Source: Bolinopsis microptera (taxonomy: Eukaryota; Ctenophora; Tentaculata; Lobata; Bolinopsidae). Taken from it: 64,000 nt of DNA. The position numbers were made by a program, and so were the translations under genes. The stretch covers positions 3,017,096-3,081,095 of the forward strand of contig NC_087080.1 in the NCBI RefSeq assembly GCF_026151205.1, in the 5' to 3' direction. Shown here one piece after another: positions 44,401 through 59,400 of the stretch. Below the pieces are notes generated by a model. That model was not told the origin of the DNA and made no database searches. It saw only the letters and a program-made list of their open reading frames with translations. Numbering within the stretch: position 1 is the first letter of the stretch; every line of letters begins with the position of its first letter.

Positions 44401-47400
44401 AGAAAATAAACACAAATTCCTATCTAGCGTATTTTAAGAAGTATGTAATTCTGTGGAAAGAACCCCGGCACCACAAATTGTAATTTGTATCGGTACTGAC
44501 ACTGGTAACCGTTGGTAACCGCTGGTAACAGACGCTGGTAACCGTTGGTAACCGCTGGTAACAGACGCTGGTAACAGACGCTGGTAACCGTTGGTAACCG
44601 CTGGTAACAGACGCTGGTAACAGACGCTGGTAACTGCTGGTAACAGACGCTGGTAACCGTTGGTAACCGTTGGTAACCGCTGGTAACAGACGCTGGTAAC
44701 AGACGCTGGTAACTGCTGGTAACAGACGCTGGTAACCGTTGGTAACCGCTGGTAACAGACGCTGGTAACAGACGCTGGTAACAGACGCTGGTAACCGTTG
44801 GTAACCGCTGGTAACAGACGCTGGTAACAGACGCTGGCAACTGCTGGTAACCGTTGGTAACCGCTGGTAACAGACGCTGGTAACCGTTGGTAACAGACGC
44901 TGGTAACCGCTGGTAACAGACGCTGGTAACCGTTGGTAACAGACGCTGGTAACCGTTGGTAACCGCTGGTAACAGACGCTGGTAACCGCTGGTAACAGGC
45001 GCTGGTAACCGTTGGTAACCGACGCTGGTAACCGTTGGTAACAGCTGGTAACAGACGCTGGTAACCGTTGGTGACAGACGCTGGTGCCTGGTAACCGTTG
45101 GTAACAGACGCTGGTAACCGTTGGTAACAGCTGGTAACAGACGCTGGTAACCGTTGGTGACAGACGCTGGTGCCTGGTAACCGTTGGTAACAGACGCTGG
45201 TAACCGTTGGTAACAGCTGGTAACAGACGCTGGTAACCGCTGGTAACCGCTGGTAACCGCTGGTAACAGACGCTGGTAACCGTTGGCAACAGACGCTGGT
45301 AACCGTTTGTAACAGACGCTGGTAACCGCTGGTAACCGCTGGTAACATACGCTGGTAACCGTTGGTAACCGCTGGTAACAGATGCTGGTAACAGACGCTG
45401 GTAACTGCTGGTAACAGACGCTGGTAACCGTTGGTAACCGTTGGTAACCGCTGGTAACAGACGCTGGTAACAGACGCTGGTAACTGCTGGTAACAGACGC
45501 TGGTAACCGTTGGTAACCGCTGGTAACAGACGCTGGTAACAGACGCTGGTAACCGTTGGTAACCGCTGGTAACAGACGCTGGTAACAGACGCTGGCAACT
45601 GCTGGTAACCGTTGGTAACCGCTGGTAACAGACGCTGGTAACCGTTGGTAACAGACGCTGGTAACCGCTGGTAACAGACGCTGGTAACCGTTGGTAACAG
45701 ACGCTGGTAACCGTTGGTAACCGCTGGTAACAGACGCTGGTAACCGCTGGTAACAGGCGCTGGTAACCGTTGGTAACCGACGCTGGTAACCGTTGGTAAC
45801 AGCTGGTAACAGACGCTGGTAACCGTTGGTAACAGACGCTGGTAACCGTTGGTAACAGACGCTGGTAACCGTTGGTAACAGCTGGTAACAGACGCTGGTA
45901 ACCGCTGGTAACCGCTGGTAACCGCTGGTAACAGACGCTGGTAACCGTTGGCAACAGACGCTGGTAACCGTTTGTAACAGACGCTGGTAACCGCTGGTAA
46001 CCGCTGGTAACATACGCTGGTAACCGTTGGTAACAGGCGCTGGTAACCGCTGGTAACCGCTCAAAGTAAAATAAAACAAAGGAGGGGTGTGCCGTAATAG
46101 TAGAGAGTTTTGGAGGTTACAGTGCAATTAGATCTCATACTGTAGGAGCTGTATTTGTATATAATCAATATTAATCTAACATGTCGCCAATTAACTTGCA
46201 AGCAATATTACTTTGTTGACTGGAGCGGGGATTATTAGTTTATTAAAGCACCTCCAAGTAGTACAGCTGCACGTATTACTGTACGTGTTACTGTACTGTT
46301 ACTGTACTGTTACTGTACGTGCCTTGGTGACACTACTTACTTACTTATGTTACTGACTACACAGTGCAAAAAAAATTGCGTTAGCATTGACACAGTTTTG
46401 CGGCTAAATTAAGATTTCATATACATGTGACTATATTTAAACGAGGCAGGCACCGCTGTCCAGTGTCCACTCCATTGCTAAATTCTGCATAAAATAATAA
46501 TACCAAATTGGGCCACGCAAACTAAATTCTACAGAACCCAAACCCATTTCTCGATCTACTTACATTGTTGTTTGGATATTCGATGAGGGTTTCTGTAAAA
46601 CCTTCCGACTTTTCGACCTCCTCTCTTTGTTCAAGTCCAGGTACGGTTCCTTTACCCTTTTCAACTGAAAATTGAAATTCAAGTTTTTGTTCTAAGCAAT
46701 TGCTAGAAATCGTTACACAGGCTATGAATGTTTGGAAGTCAAACGTAGATTAATGGATATAATCCTTTTAAACTTAAAGCGTTATAAGTGTCTTAATTTT
46801 TAAGTTTCCGAGTAATATAAGAATACAAGACAATTTTTTAAATTATTAGAAAAACATTATAAGAAAATAAAAGAAAATACCAGTAATTTAAGAAAACTTA
46901 CACAATTTGTTACGGTCGAATTTAATCTTTTTCCTGTGAACCGGATCAGCGAAAGGTATTGACCAGGAATCAGGAGGCCTGTAATAATTGATATTATTAT
47001 TATAATATCATGTTATTAGTAGAGCCAGAGGAAATATATATTTTGGCGCGCATTTAATATATATCAGATTTAATGAGATTGCAATTTGTATCACTGTTGA
47101 AAGTGTGTGGCGGTTCCTCCGCCCTGCCGGATGCGCCAAGTGATAGCTTGTTATTATATGATTTACGTCCTTAGTTTTTGCTAGTTGGCCCCTTTTTATG
47201 ATATTATTACCCCCTTTTGCACAGTTCTTCAGGAGTGTTTCCCTTCATGTTTTCTGTTCCTTAGACCAAACAGGGGCGTGAGCTGCCCGCCCTAGCTACG
47301 GTACGAGAAGCAGCGGCAGTGTGTGATCCGGTTATAAAGAGTGTTCTTGGAACAACAGCACTCTGCTTGGCTGCACTGTGACAGTGGGAGAACATTAGTT

Positions 47401-50400
47401 CATGTCACCTAACGCCCGCTTAACCTTGGCAGCCCCAAGGCATCTGGTTACTTACAGTTCAGTTACTTTATTTCACCAGGTCTACCTAAGGATCAATTAT
47501 TCTTTGGTGGGGTTTCACTTCTGGTATTGGCTTCATTCCCGTTCCTTTTCCTTATTCTTTATACTTATTTTTTATATAGTTTAATGAGATAAATATATTT
47601 TTCACATTGAAAATTAGTGCGCCAAATATGAAGTAGTTGTGCGCGAACTTTTCATTGTAAAAAATCCATTGTGTGCGTGTTAGGTTGTGTTATAAGTTGT
47701 GTTATTAGGTTGTGAGTTGCCAAACTTACAAGAAGGCTTCAGCTACGGTTATCCACTGGATTTCTGAAGCGTTAAAGAGATACACAGCGTACCCATTCTT
47801 AGCCATCGTCAAACTCATAATTCCTCTGTAACGGAGAAACATGTGTGAGGGAATGTCTTTTAAGCTGTTAGGTATTCTTATCTTTATTGTAATATTAAAA
47901 CTTCAAAACAGATAATTATAGTAACCACTCGTTAGTATTTTCGCGGAAAAATAGAAGCCTAAAGTTGATTAACATAAATCGTACTTAGCGTCATCGACCG
48001 TCATACATCTAGCGTTCTTAGCCATAACTTTGAGATGAGGTAAGCTGTATATGTTCAAATCTCCGGAAGTTTTCAAGCATACCAGAGCAGCTGCATTCCT
48101 GAAGGTCATCACGAAGGCCTTCCTGAACACTTCACCATCCTGTAGACGATCTTTTCTCACAGTTAAACTTGAGGGCAGCTCAATCACTTTTACCTGGAGT
48201 ATACAATTATTATTTTACATTAGCCAGGCTTTAGAAATGTTTCGTCGTTGCTAAAGTTTAAACGGCAAACGAATAATGATGCGAATCGGCTGTTTCCGTA
48301 ATTTAGACAAATCCAAAGAACTGCAACTCAATGGTCTCCAAATGACAACGTTACCTGGCAAGTTGAAACCACGACAAAGAAATGCGGTTGTTCTCTTGCT
48401 GCTTCTAGTGGTATCTGATTGTGTTCAGGCAGCATCTTACCCTCCTTGTCCACAAATCCCATGAAAATGATCGCATCCGTGTGATGAATCGACATCTGAC
48501 CAACTGAGGAATCCTAATTATCTATCTTATTAGTTATTGGTTGTTTTTGAGAATATTTAATCATGTAAAGAATAAATGTTTAATGCAGCAAGAATGGATA
48601 ATTCGCTTAGATTTGTTCCATTTGCAAAAAGAGATGTCTAAATGATAGTTTTCACAAAGCAGTGGCGAAATTGCGAAAAGCGTAGTCCAGTGATAAGCTG
48701 CTAATAGCATGAGGACTCCAGCCACGGAGAAAGTCTGGCGGTCTCATCATTTGTATACACGAAATCAAGAGTTTTTAACAGTTTGGATCAAATAGAACAC
48801 TGTACGTGGTGTATCACAAGATAAGGGCACTAATTCAACAGTCGACCACGTGACCAGCCAGCCACGTGACACTTAATAATCAGGGTGTGAAATTATCATA
48901 ACTATTTCAAAAGTACTGTAGATGGGGATAATCGAGTGGCTGAAGGATTGTTGATCGACTGTTAAAGTAGCGATGGCAAGATGTGTAGAACAACCCAATG
49001 GCCTGGGAAATTAACCTTGAAATTATATTTTTTCTTCCAAAACAATCATAACAAGCACAATTCTCTGGTTTAATTTGAAAAGACCAGCAAATTTCTCAAC
49101 TGAAGGGCACAAAACCGAGCTTTACCAGAATCGATGTTTTTTGAGAAATGCAACCGCTTAGATACTGAAAGTGAAAGTGAAAGTGTTACCGAAAGTGATA
49201 GCGAAACGTTATCACTTTCGGTAACCTGGGGTTTAGATTTACAAACCACATGGTTCATATTGATTTTATGAATATATGGAGGAAGGACAATAATTGGGAA
49301 GTTCTACTGAGTAGCAGTGGGAAAGGAAGCAAGATCAGCCGCTTGTCATGGCAACTTACTTGGTGTCAAGGTAACGCCGTCGTGTCTGTTCCTCCCGACA
49401 TCAAGTTTGTAACATTGCATCCTGCCACTTCCCAAGCCAGCCCACAGCGTTTTGATAGGTTGTTTAACTGGTATAATTTATCGGTTTAATTATTCAAATT
49501 TATTAGATTAATACAAAAATGTGTTCTATATGCGATTGGTAAATTTATTAACTACAAAGATATGATAATTTATGTCTTACAGCTAGGATCAGGCGGGAAA
49601 GTTTCAGCAAACACAAGTGATATGACTCTGGATTTCTTGTAGATTCCAGACTTGGTGTCATCAGCGTTTTCAACTGCCTGTACGTTGTCGTTCTGACCAA
49701 GATTCCGTCTTGATTGTCCTGTTTTGGAATTATTTTAAGTGATGTGATAAAAGTTACAGACAATAATTTCTACGCTTTTTGTAAAAGGAACTCTAACAAA
49801 GAGCTTCAAACCTAAGGGGATCTCAAAATATTCACTTAAAGGGTCAGGTAGCATACCGCATAAGATAGATTTTTACCTAATCTTGATTTTCTAGTACTAT
49901 TGCCACCAAAGTTGCTCTTTGCAGACCCTCTCTGCGGTTGAACTGGAGGTGATTTTAAGGATTTCATGGATTGTCTGGAAGAAGCGTTGGTGCCCTTTTC
50001 CGACTTTGTCCGTCTCACACTACTTGAGGACCCTGCAGCAGATTATGTTAAAGATTTAAAAACAAAAACTGAGGTTGGGCACCATGTAAATCAAGCAGGT
50101 GAATGCACTGTAGATATGTAAAAAAACCAGTTGATTTGAAACATACCACCGCGTTTGGAAGATCGGCTCTGACGAACACTGAATGTTCTCCGGAGTTTTT
50201 CGCCTCTGGTCATGTTAGAGAAGGGCTGACTTTGTAGGGGATCTGATTTGTCTAGCGTACACGTGGCGAATATTATTTTGTGGGTAGTGATATCTACTAT
50301 AGCTAGCCCGTATAGAGTACCTGAAGAGAACAACAAATAAATAGCAATTAAATAGCAATTAAATAAGTATGTCTAAATATTACGTAAACATGCATACAGA

Positions 50401-53400
50401 CTTGTCAGTGGTTGTTTCACCAATTATAATGCCGTTTTCCTCAAAATACCATACAATTCATAGTATACGTTAACAAGATTATAGTCAAGGAACTTAAGAA
50501 CATAAGTAGAGACATGTTCCATATATTAAACATTTTATTATACTTTTAAAATATTTACCGAGAGCTAATAAGCCAGCACTAGGATTGAGTGCCATGGTTA
50601 GGATGGGGGTGGGTGGGTAAACTTTTATACACAAGTCTGGTTGTAATCCTGCTTCGAAATGTATCACAGCTGAAATTATAGGTGTTGGTTTAGATGATAC
50701 TATCATACCTTGGTCCTTGAGAATAAAATTGTAAATTGTCCGATGAAATGAATCAAAACCAAAACTTTTTTATAAATTATGAATATAAATGAACCTGAGT
50801 GAGTTTTGTCTTCAGTTGGTTTATTAGGTTCAGTAGACGGAGAAAGGTCGATATTACAGATGGGAGTTTCTAGCTTCCTTATGCCAGGGTTAAACTTAAA
50901 CTTGTATATTTCTCCTTTCTTATTGGCCGCACATAAGATCCTGAACAAGATGGTTAGTTGAAATGCCAGACATGAATAAAAAACAAAATAATTCAGTTCC
51001 TCAGCTAATCCACGGTTCCATAAGCACTAGAGGTATTCGTTTGGTTCCAAAATGAGTTTAAAATTATTTTTCTGAACGAACCTATCGAATGGACAAAGTT
51101 CCATCTGACAGATGCTCAGATTAGGGTCGTTCAGATAAGGGTTATATCTCCCTACAGGTTTCATCTCTATTTCGTCCTCATAACCACCCATCATATCCTC
51201 AAGATTACTGATTTTGGGCTCCAATATTCTTTCTGTTTCTTGGCTGTACACCAACTTCATCATCGCTGTAAGAAGTTTGGTGTCAATAATGGTCGATGCA
51301 TGATGAAGATAAACAATAAGTGATCGACTCTACGTTATATCGATCGATCATATCGAAATTAATTGCGCGCGTAAAACGCGCCATGATACTGAGCAATTGA
51401 CTAACTTAGTTTCATCACTAAAATGTCACCGCGCGTTGCGTAAAAGTTTCTGTCTGATCGTGTATTTTAAGTTGCTAAATTTATGCAGCGGAAATAGTCC
51501 AAGTTTTTATGCCTAAAAGCTTAAATCTTGCATAGTTGGTTAGCATAGATAATGGGAAATGTGGTTGTTGTCATTCGTCATTAAAATACCCATTAACCTG
51601 CACAATATTCAATCCTAAACAATATAAAGGTTGAATAAATAACTCACAGGTAGAAACCGTCCAAATATTGATTACTCCATCTTCGTGACCACTGATAACT
51701 AAATCCGTCATTCTGGGCTCTCCATCGATGTCTAGCTGTCCTCCTTGTATTGGCCACGGCTGCGGTTAATGTAACTCTTGATTTCATTAATCAAATTGAA
51801 AAGCATATGTACTACAAAATATTTTGTCTCAAAGTTGTCCCATTTTACATTGTAAGTAACAAGTTTGGGGAAATCTAATCAGGGAAATAAGCCTAATTAA
51901 TCACTTAATTAATTAGTCGGCCCTGAACAGTGTGGGAGTCTGAAGACTATGTATGACTCACACACTGCTTATTACGGTTAAATATACTCATATCTTTACA
52001 TATTATAGCATACAGTATGGTTTGAGGTATCAAGTTACCGTTCAAATACAATCTAATGTTTGCAGCTTGATTCAGACAATACATGTAACATTACCCTGTT
52101 GCAACATTTCTTACTTCTTTAAATGATGTAATTAGGGTGAGGAAACCTTGTTATCTTAACTAGGTTACTTTTCTTACATATACAATTATTCCTCTCGTCG
52201 TCTTGAGCTCTCTCTAGCTCAACAAGTAGAGATTCCATATAATATTATAATTTTTTACATTTCCATAACTAACCATTGATTAATTATCATTATAACAATG
52301 GCCTGCTACAAAGCTTGGGAATACTCAGGCTTCTTTTTGAAATTATAGCAAGGTTTTGTAAGATGGAAACTCACACTTTTAGAATATTTGTCGAGGACAA
52401 CTTTATCGTTATGCTGGGTCAGCAATTCCAGGAATGTGTTAGGACAGTTTGGGAGGTATTTGATGAATTGAACCGGAGAACTGTGTATGGGAGAGAGGTA
52501 CGGCAATCTGAACTCCGGCAAGCTGAAATGTTTTTAAATTAGACACTAGACACATTTGGGTGAGAATCATTTTTAAAAATGGATTCATCGGTATTTCAAG
52601 CGAAAATTTAGTTCGGTCGCGCAATAATTTTTGCATTGTCTATACTACTGTTCATCTACGTCTATGCAATTATTTCAAACAATCAAAATTTTTCAAGTTC
52701 CAATTGGTTCCCATACCAAATATTTTCCGTTTGATTGTTCCAATAATTGCACCACAATAACCTCAAATATTTGTGTCATCTGTACAAGTGGCCAGATTTC
52801 TCTTTGAAAAGAGAAGACGCAACAATAATACTGTGCAACCGTACGATCATACAGTAGAGAATTATCAACAAGCACAGAAAATGTGGCAGTTTACACACGG
52901 ATATTCATTTAGAAGAAATATTGTACGTTGTATTATGAGACGAATAGTTTGTATTGCAGAAAGCAGATCAATATAAGTGGTTACTGATTTAGTATTAGTG
53001 TGCGCTATTTTCATGTAGGCTCGTGTATCGTATGTAAGATGCATCGATAATCGGTTAGAGCAATCTTTAGAGTTATAGCTTACTCGGTAAGCTACAACTC
53101 TAAGCTGCCTTCTGCTTTACTGCAAATCAAAATAGTTTGTCAGTGGCAACACTAAAACTCAAGAATTTTAAACAGAGACAACAATTTCTGTTTTATTTTA
53201 AAACATATATCAACGACCACAGTTACACAATTAATTAATTAATTAACTGAATGTAAGTTGACTGACCTGGGATCCAGAAGGTCAATAGCGATGAGCTCCT
53301 CCTCTGTAAGTATTAACAAGGAAGTGGCGTGAGTTTCGTTCTTCTTCGAAGGCGGAGTCTCTATAACTTGGAAATCAATCACCTGACACAAGAGATGGTT

Positions 53401-56400
53401 ATGCAAGAGAAACTTTAGTTGGGACAAATACATTTTAGGATCCGTGTATATGATTTGATGCCCATTGCCCACATACATGTATATGTAAAGAATGTTATTT
53501 TCTTATGAGTTTAGCGCGTGATGCTATTACAGTATGAAAATTAGCCTACAATGTGGGTGCTTCAAGCCTCAAGGAAGTTGCGATTGAACCAGAAACTTTG
53601 AAATACGCCCCTTATCACCAAGAAGTTTTAACCGTTAGTTTAAGTAATGACTGTTTGATACCTAAAATATGGAGTATTCCTTACAGAATTACATACAGGA
53701 AGTAGCAGTGTGTTGCAAAGAAGGTTTATAAGCAAGTATACTGCTTACTCTTACTCTTACTATTGTACCATTGGTAGACTCCTACCACAATAGACAGCCG
53801 TTTTACCAACGCCTAGTAACGTAACCTACATTGTAACAGCTACATTATAAAGGTAGTACAATGACTTACTACACCCTACATAGAAGTGGTGCACTAAGAA
53901 CATTTCTTGTTGAGCATATAAGACAATGTAATGTGTGTTGTGTAAGGATGTAGCATGATGTTTTGGAATGTGTAAAATTTAAATTTTGAATTTCTAGCTA
54001 ATAGTTTGTAATGTGGCTCATATGAAATGTAAGATAGCAAAATTTTAAATGTTCATAATTAAAGGTTTAACCAGTTAAATTTAGGTATGCTACTGATGAT
54101 AACTTGTTTGAAGTAAACCACAACTCCGTGTTTACAAGCTCCAACCTATTCGGTCTGTTCTTGGGCCAAGAAAACTCAATTGTACAGAGAGATTAAATGA
54201 ATTGTGAGGGTCAGGGGGCTCCAGAAGAGCACCACGTGATGCCCATATAAGGGAAGAGAAGAGCACATCTGGTGCACTATATATCGTGAAGGTGGCTAGC
54301 TCTGAGGGAACACGGCCAGTATTGTACAGACAATTAACATGGTACACTCGCGTGTCTTGGTTCACTGATCGTTAAATGAAATGATAGAGGATAATGGATA
54401 TCTTATAACTTTATAACGACAGAAATATAGACCAGCCTAAAGTATATTTCCCCATATTTCTAACTGTCAAACCAACACAACATCCAAAATATAAGAAAAC
54501 CCTTTCGCACACTATTCATTATATAATCTACATAATTAATTACCTTGTATATAATAATCTACATAATTAATTACCTTGGAATATATAATCTACATAATTA
54601 ATTACCTTGGAAGGACACTCGAGAGTAGTAAGATCGTTCTCCCAGCGGTGTTGAGAAATAGTAACTGTGTTTTTGTCCAGGTAGTCTGTGGCAGGTAATC
54701 CACCACTGAATATAATTATAGGATGTGTCTCATTCACTCTCTTTACTTTCAAAACTTTACCAATGAAGTCACACCTGCCCAGATCTGAAATGGGGAGGAT
54801 GTTTGTTTTATTTTGTACACTTGTTTGCTTTGATCTCTCGTAGATCTCTGATGTGTTTGTCAGTCAAGCTGATCGTAAATATTATCATTATTTTATTATC
54901 ACAGCGTCCCTTCAAGGTGCATGTAACACAGTATACAGTACAATAGCTACACACATTAAACACTATCTACGCTAGATCCCTAGCACTAACACTTAACAGT
55001 TACATTCTGTGTATAAAACAATACAGCCTTCACACAAACCCTATGTAATGAAGGTGCGCAGCTTTCTAAAACATTATTCTGTAATATCATAAAGGTTTCA
55101 GTGAATGTTTATACTGAAGATTAGGTCCCAAGCAAGCCTAAACGCTCATTAGCGAGAGGACGCTGATGACATGGTCTAATAGCAGCATGTCATTAACTGC
55201 CGTTTACATCATGACTCATTAAAAACAATAACGCTATGTGATATAATGTCACGATACACAACACCATATACGGTATGATTGGACGAAGTAAGCTTCAATT
55301 TTCTTTGTATAATCGGAATGTGGGCGAAAGTGACTAGTGTCTGGGAGGGAGTTAACATGGTACACAGGACGAGTGTGTACAGGACGAGTGTGCTACAGGA
55401 CGAGTGTGTACACTGTACACTCTGCAGATGGTATTACAAGAGCTGTGTGTTTGGATACATTGCATGGGGCAATACATTGAGCAATATCACGTGTATACCA
55501 CGTGTATACCACGTGTATACCACGTGTACATGATATCGGCGTGGATAGGTAGAAGTTAAGTAGATTCGTCCGTCATTTGACCTTTTTGAGGCATGATCTG
55601 AAAAATGTAGCCAATTTCTTTGTCAGGGAAAAGTTCTCGGCTTTCGATGAATCTAGAAGTCTCTATGGTCAGCTTCAAAATTATGCGAATGTTTGAATTT
55701 CTGACTGAAGGATCAGCGAGATGTGACAAGTAAATCCAAAACACAAACAGTGGCAGGAACTAGAATACAGAACTAGAATACATGTGGTACTGTAAACGTC
55801 TAAGAAACAGGCGAAACTTCCTGTTTCGAGATTTTGATTTAGAATGGAAATACGGTACAGACCCGGTCTGCAAGCACATGTATACAAGATAAAAACAAAC
55901 TACACAATATTATGTTGAAATCTGAAGGTAAATACCTTCGAAAGGAGTGCAGGACTTGAGGGGAGCATTTCCCTTTTTCTTCTTCTCGTGTTCCCATTCC
56001 GTCAAGCTGCCGTCAATGTGGGAAACTATGAACCTCTTAGTCGTCTCCTTGGTCTCTGTGTGCCAGTATACTGACTTTATAGCCTGTCGGACATTTCATT
56101 CAGAGGTACAAATTTAGAAAGTTTCTGAGTTGAGCAATATGTTTTCTTAATTTATCCTCAATATAACTTTGATGTTATTCTTTTAAAACAACTCATACAT
56201 TTGGGTATCTATAATCTAACTAATACATTTGGGCATATAGAACAACTAATGCTTTTAAAATGTCACAGGGTACATTTTCTAACAACAACATCAACAAAAA
56301 TGGACATACCAAATATTATCATCATAACCATGCAGTTATAAGTGCTGTGTAATTCTATATAATACAGGTGCAGTGTGCATTTGTAATATTAGTGTGTGTA

Positions 56401-59400
56401 GCTGACTTTGTCACACGTTCAAACTCAGCGGGTAACATGATCCACGAGAAACAGAGAGACACATTTCCAATCGTGCAGTATTTAAATCAGCACACTTAAA
56501 CTGCACATCAGTGCAGTGTAGATATGTGTGTGGTTAACATGATGGATATCTGGCACACCGCCAAGTTTAAGTGTACTTGATCAGTGCAGGGACCGGGGGA
56601 GCCCAGGGGGGCTTGTACGATGACTTGACAACATTCAAACAGTCACTTTCAGTTTCAATCCCCCTCGCCCCCAACCCTTCACCTCCCTCAATTCCCTGGG
56701 ACAAATTCCCAGAATCACAGGCGGGCGGCACTACAGTGGGTTACATTGAAGATAAGGTGACTGGCGAGGAACAGCTGGGCACTGCACACCAGAGCAAACA
56801 CTTGTGAGGTATTTGTGAGATACCACCAAGGTCCCACCAGCATACCACCAGGGTTCATGTGGTGTTGAGATAAAGAACCGGCTGGTGGTAGTGCAACTAG
56901 GTTGATAATGTGGAAATACCACACTTACATTTAACACGTATTATTATCATGGGGTGTGTTATAGTTGGAGGATTAGCGTGGGTAAGCTAGGTTGGAGTGC
57001 CGTTACATTTCTACACATTATTCAGAATACAAATTAACTTTATCCCAGGGGATACTAAGGGGACTCTTGGGCTAGGGATTTGGTTTTTAAACCTTTCATA
57101 TTGTCAAATGAAAAGGTTGTACAGATAAGTCTAAAAAATAACAAAATAATATAATATTACTAAATTACAACTAACAAGTGCAGGAATTACTTACAGTTCG
57201 GCTCTGGAACACTTTCTCTGTCTCTTTTTTATTCAGATTCCATATTATCATTAACCCTTTACTGAAAAATGACAATTACAGTCACACTGAAAATTTGTAA
57301 CTTGAGACCTAGTCGAGATTTAATCATAATGTGAACTTTAATCTTCACCAGAACTGAAACTTCTGCAGATAGTAATCACATTATTTCCATCATTTTCCTA
57401 AGAATTCGATCAAAGCACAGCGCGCCAGTAAATCTTGGAGAGCTTCCAAAAATGTAAAATGTCTCCTCACAGACTACAACGTCTACCTCGAGGACGGAGG
57501 ACCTGACCCACTACCAGGCAAATACCAGGCAAATACCAGGCAAATACCAGGCAAATACCAGGCAAATACCAGGCAAATACCAGGCAACTGGAATGTAGAC
57601 CTGCTAAGTGTTGACACATCTCCACCGAGAAGATTTGAGGAGAAGGAGGAATGAGTCTAATGTAACGCCATTAAATAGGAGAGATACGTACTCACTATTC
57701 CCTAGAGACTCTAGCTACTCAACACCAACAATCAGTATATATATAGAGCTGGATACTGGTGGAGAGGTGAAGCTCATTTTGATGACACGTGATTGTGATA
57801 TTAACCAGTCAGCATCCAGTGTTCACCGATAAAAACACAAGATCGCTGTCACGTGACAAAACAAATGTGGATCACCTCCTCACCACCATAGGAATTATTG
57901 TCATTAAAATCAGATAAATTGTGAGATATATCGTTCACGTAGTTAACACCTGTAGTAAACTAGCTTGTTTGACGTATAATGATCTACTAAATTCCTGTCC
58001 AATACTTGTTTCAAACTAATGGACGATTTGAAGCTATTGAATAGAGTATACTCGAATAGAATAGCTTAGAATTAATAGAATAAAGAATTAACACTGAATA
58101 AATAGTTGAACTATATAATTTAGTTAAACTATTTATTCAGTGTTAATTCTATATATAGTCAAAAGTAACGTTTTTTACAAATTAATTTTAATTTTGAATT
58201 ATAATAAACCTGTAAGCGATGAGAAGTCTTGATGGTTCAGCAGGAGGTTCCACAATTCCTACAACCTCGCCAGGATGCGCTGTGTTGTTATCATTGTGAG
58301 CAGATTTCTTAGTGTTGAGCGGTTTAGCTGCGTTGGACCTGGGCAGGGTAAAGGTTGTTAATGTTTAGCTGCGTTGGACCTGGGTGGGGTAAAGGTTGTT
58401 AATGTTTAGCTGCGTTGGACCTGGGCGGGGTAAAGGTTGTTAATTTTTAGCTGCGTTGGACCTGGGCGGGGTAAAGGTTGTTAATGTTTAGTAGCGTTGG
58501 ACCTGGGTGGGGTAAAGGTTGTTAATGGTTAGCTGCGTTGGACCTGGGCGGGGTAAAGGTTGTTAATGGTTAGCTGCGTTGGACCTGGGCGGGGTAAAGG
58601 TTGTTAATGTTTAGCTGCGTTGGACCTGGACGGGGTAAAGGTTGTTAATGTTCAGCTGCGTTGGACCTGGGCGGGGTAAAGGTTGTTAATGTTTAGCTGC
58701 GTTGGACCTGGGCGGGGTAAAGGTTGTTAATGTTTAGCTGCGTTGGACCTGGGCGGGGTAAAGGTTGTTAATGTTTAGCTGCGTTAGACCTGGACGGGGA
58801 AAAGGTTGTTAATGTTTAGCTGCGTTGGACCTGGGCGGGGTAAAGGTTGTTAATGTTTAGCTGCGTTGGACCTGGGCGGGGTAAAGGTTGTTAATGTTTA
58901 GCTGCGTTGGACCTGGACGGGGAAAAGGTTGTTAATGTTTAGCTGCGTTGGACCTGGGAGGGGTAATGGTTGTTAATGTTTAGCTGCGTTGGACCTGGGC
59001 GGGGTATAGGTTGTTAATGTTTAGCTGCGTTGGACCTGGGCGGGGTAAAGGTTGTTAATGGTTAGCTGCGTTGGACCTGGGCGGGGTAAAGGTTGTTAAT
59101 GTTTAGCTGCGTTGGACCTAGGCGGAGTTAAGTTTGTTAATGTTTAGCTGCGTTGGACCTGGGAGGGGTAAAGGTTGTTCACTGTTAAGGTTGCGTAATC
59201 CAGTAATATATGATCAAAGTGAATAATTACTTAACATTTCTAGCGCGTAATCTTATTAAGTATTACGTCCCTCAGCATACTTTCAAATTGCACACCTTAC
59301 ACGATCTAATAACTAAATTTACAATACAGATCGAAATAGCGAATGCCAGCAAACTTTAAGGATCTGTTGTAAAACGTTAATGACTAATGTATAAACTGTG

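Noticed and set aside
44420-46127. Three long overlapping minus-strand frames (392, 567, 506 codons)
   Set aside because: All derive from the same 10/13-bp array and are open in every frame, the mark of a repeat and not of coding selection.
47094-47400. Complete solo LTR starting TGTTGAAAG
   Set aside because: No matching CA-ending 3' border with a 4-6 bp duplication was found. The 11-bp duplication fits a different insertion type better.
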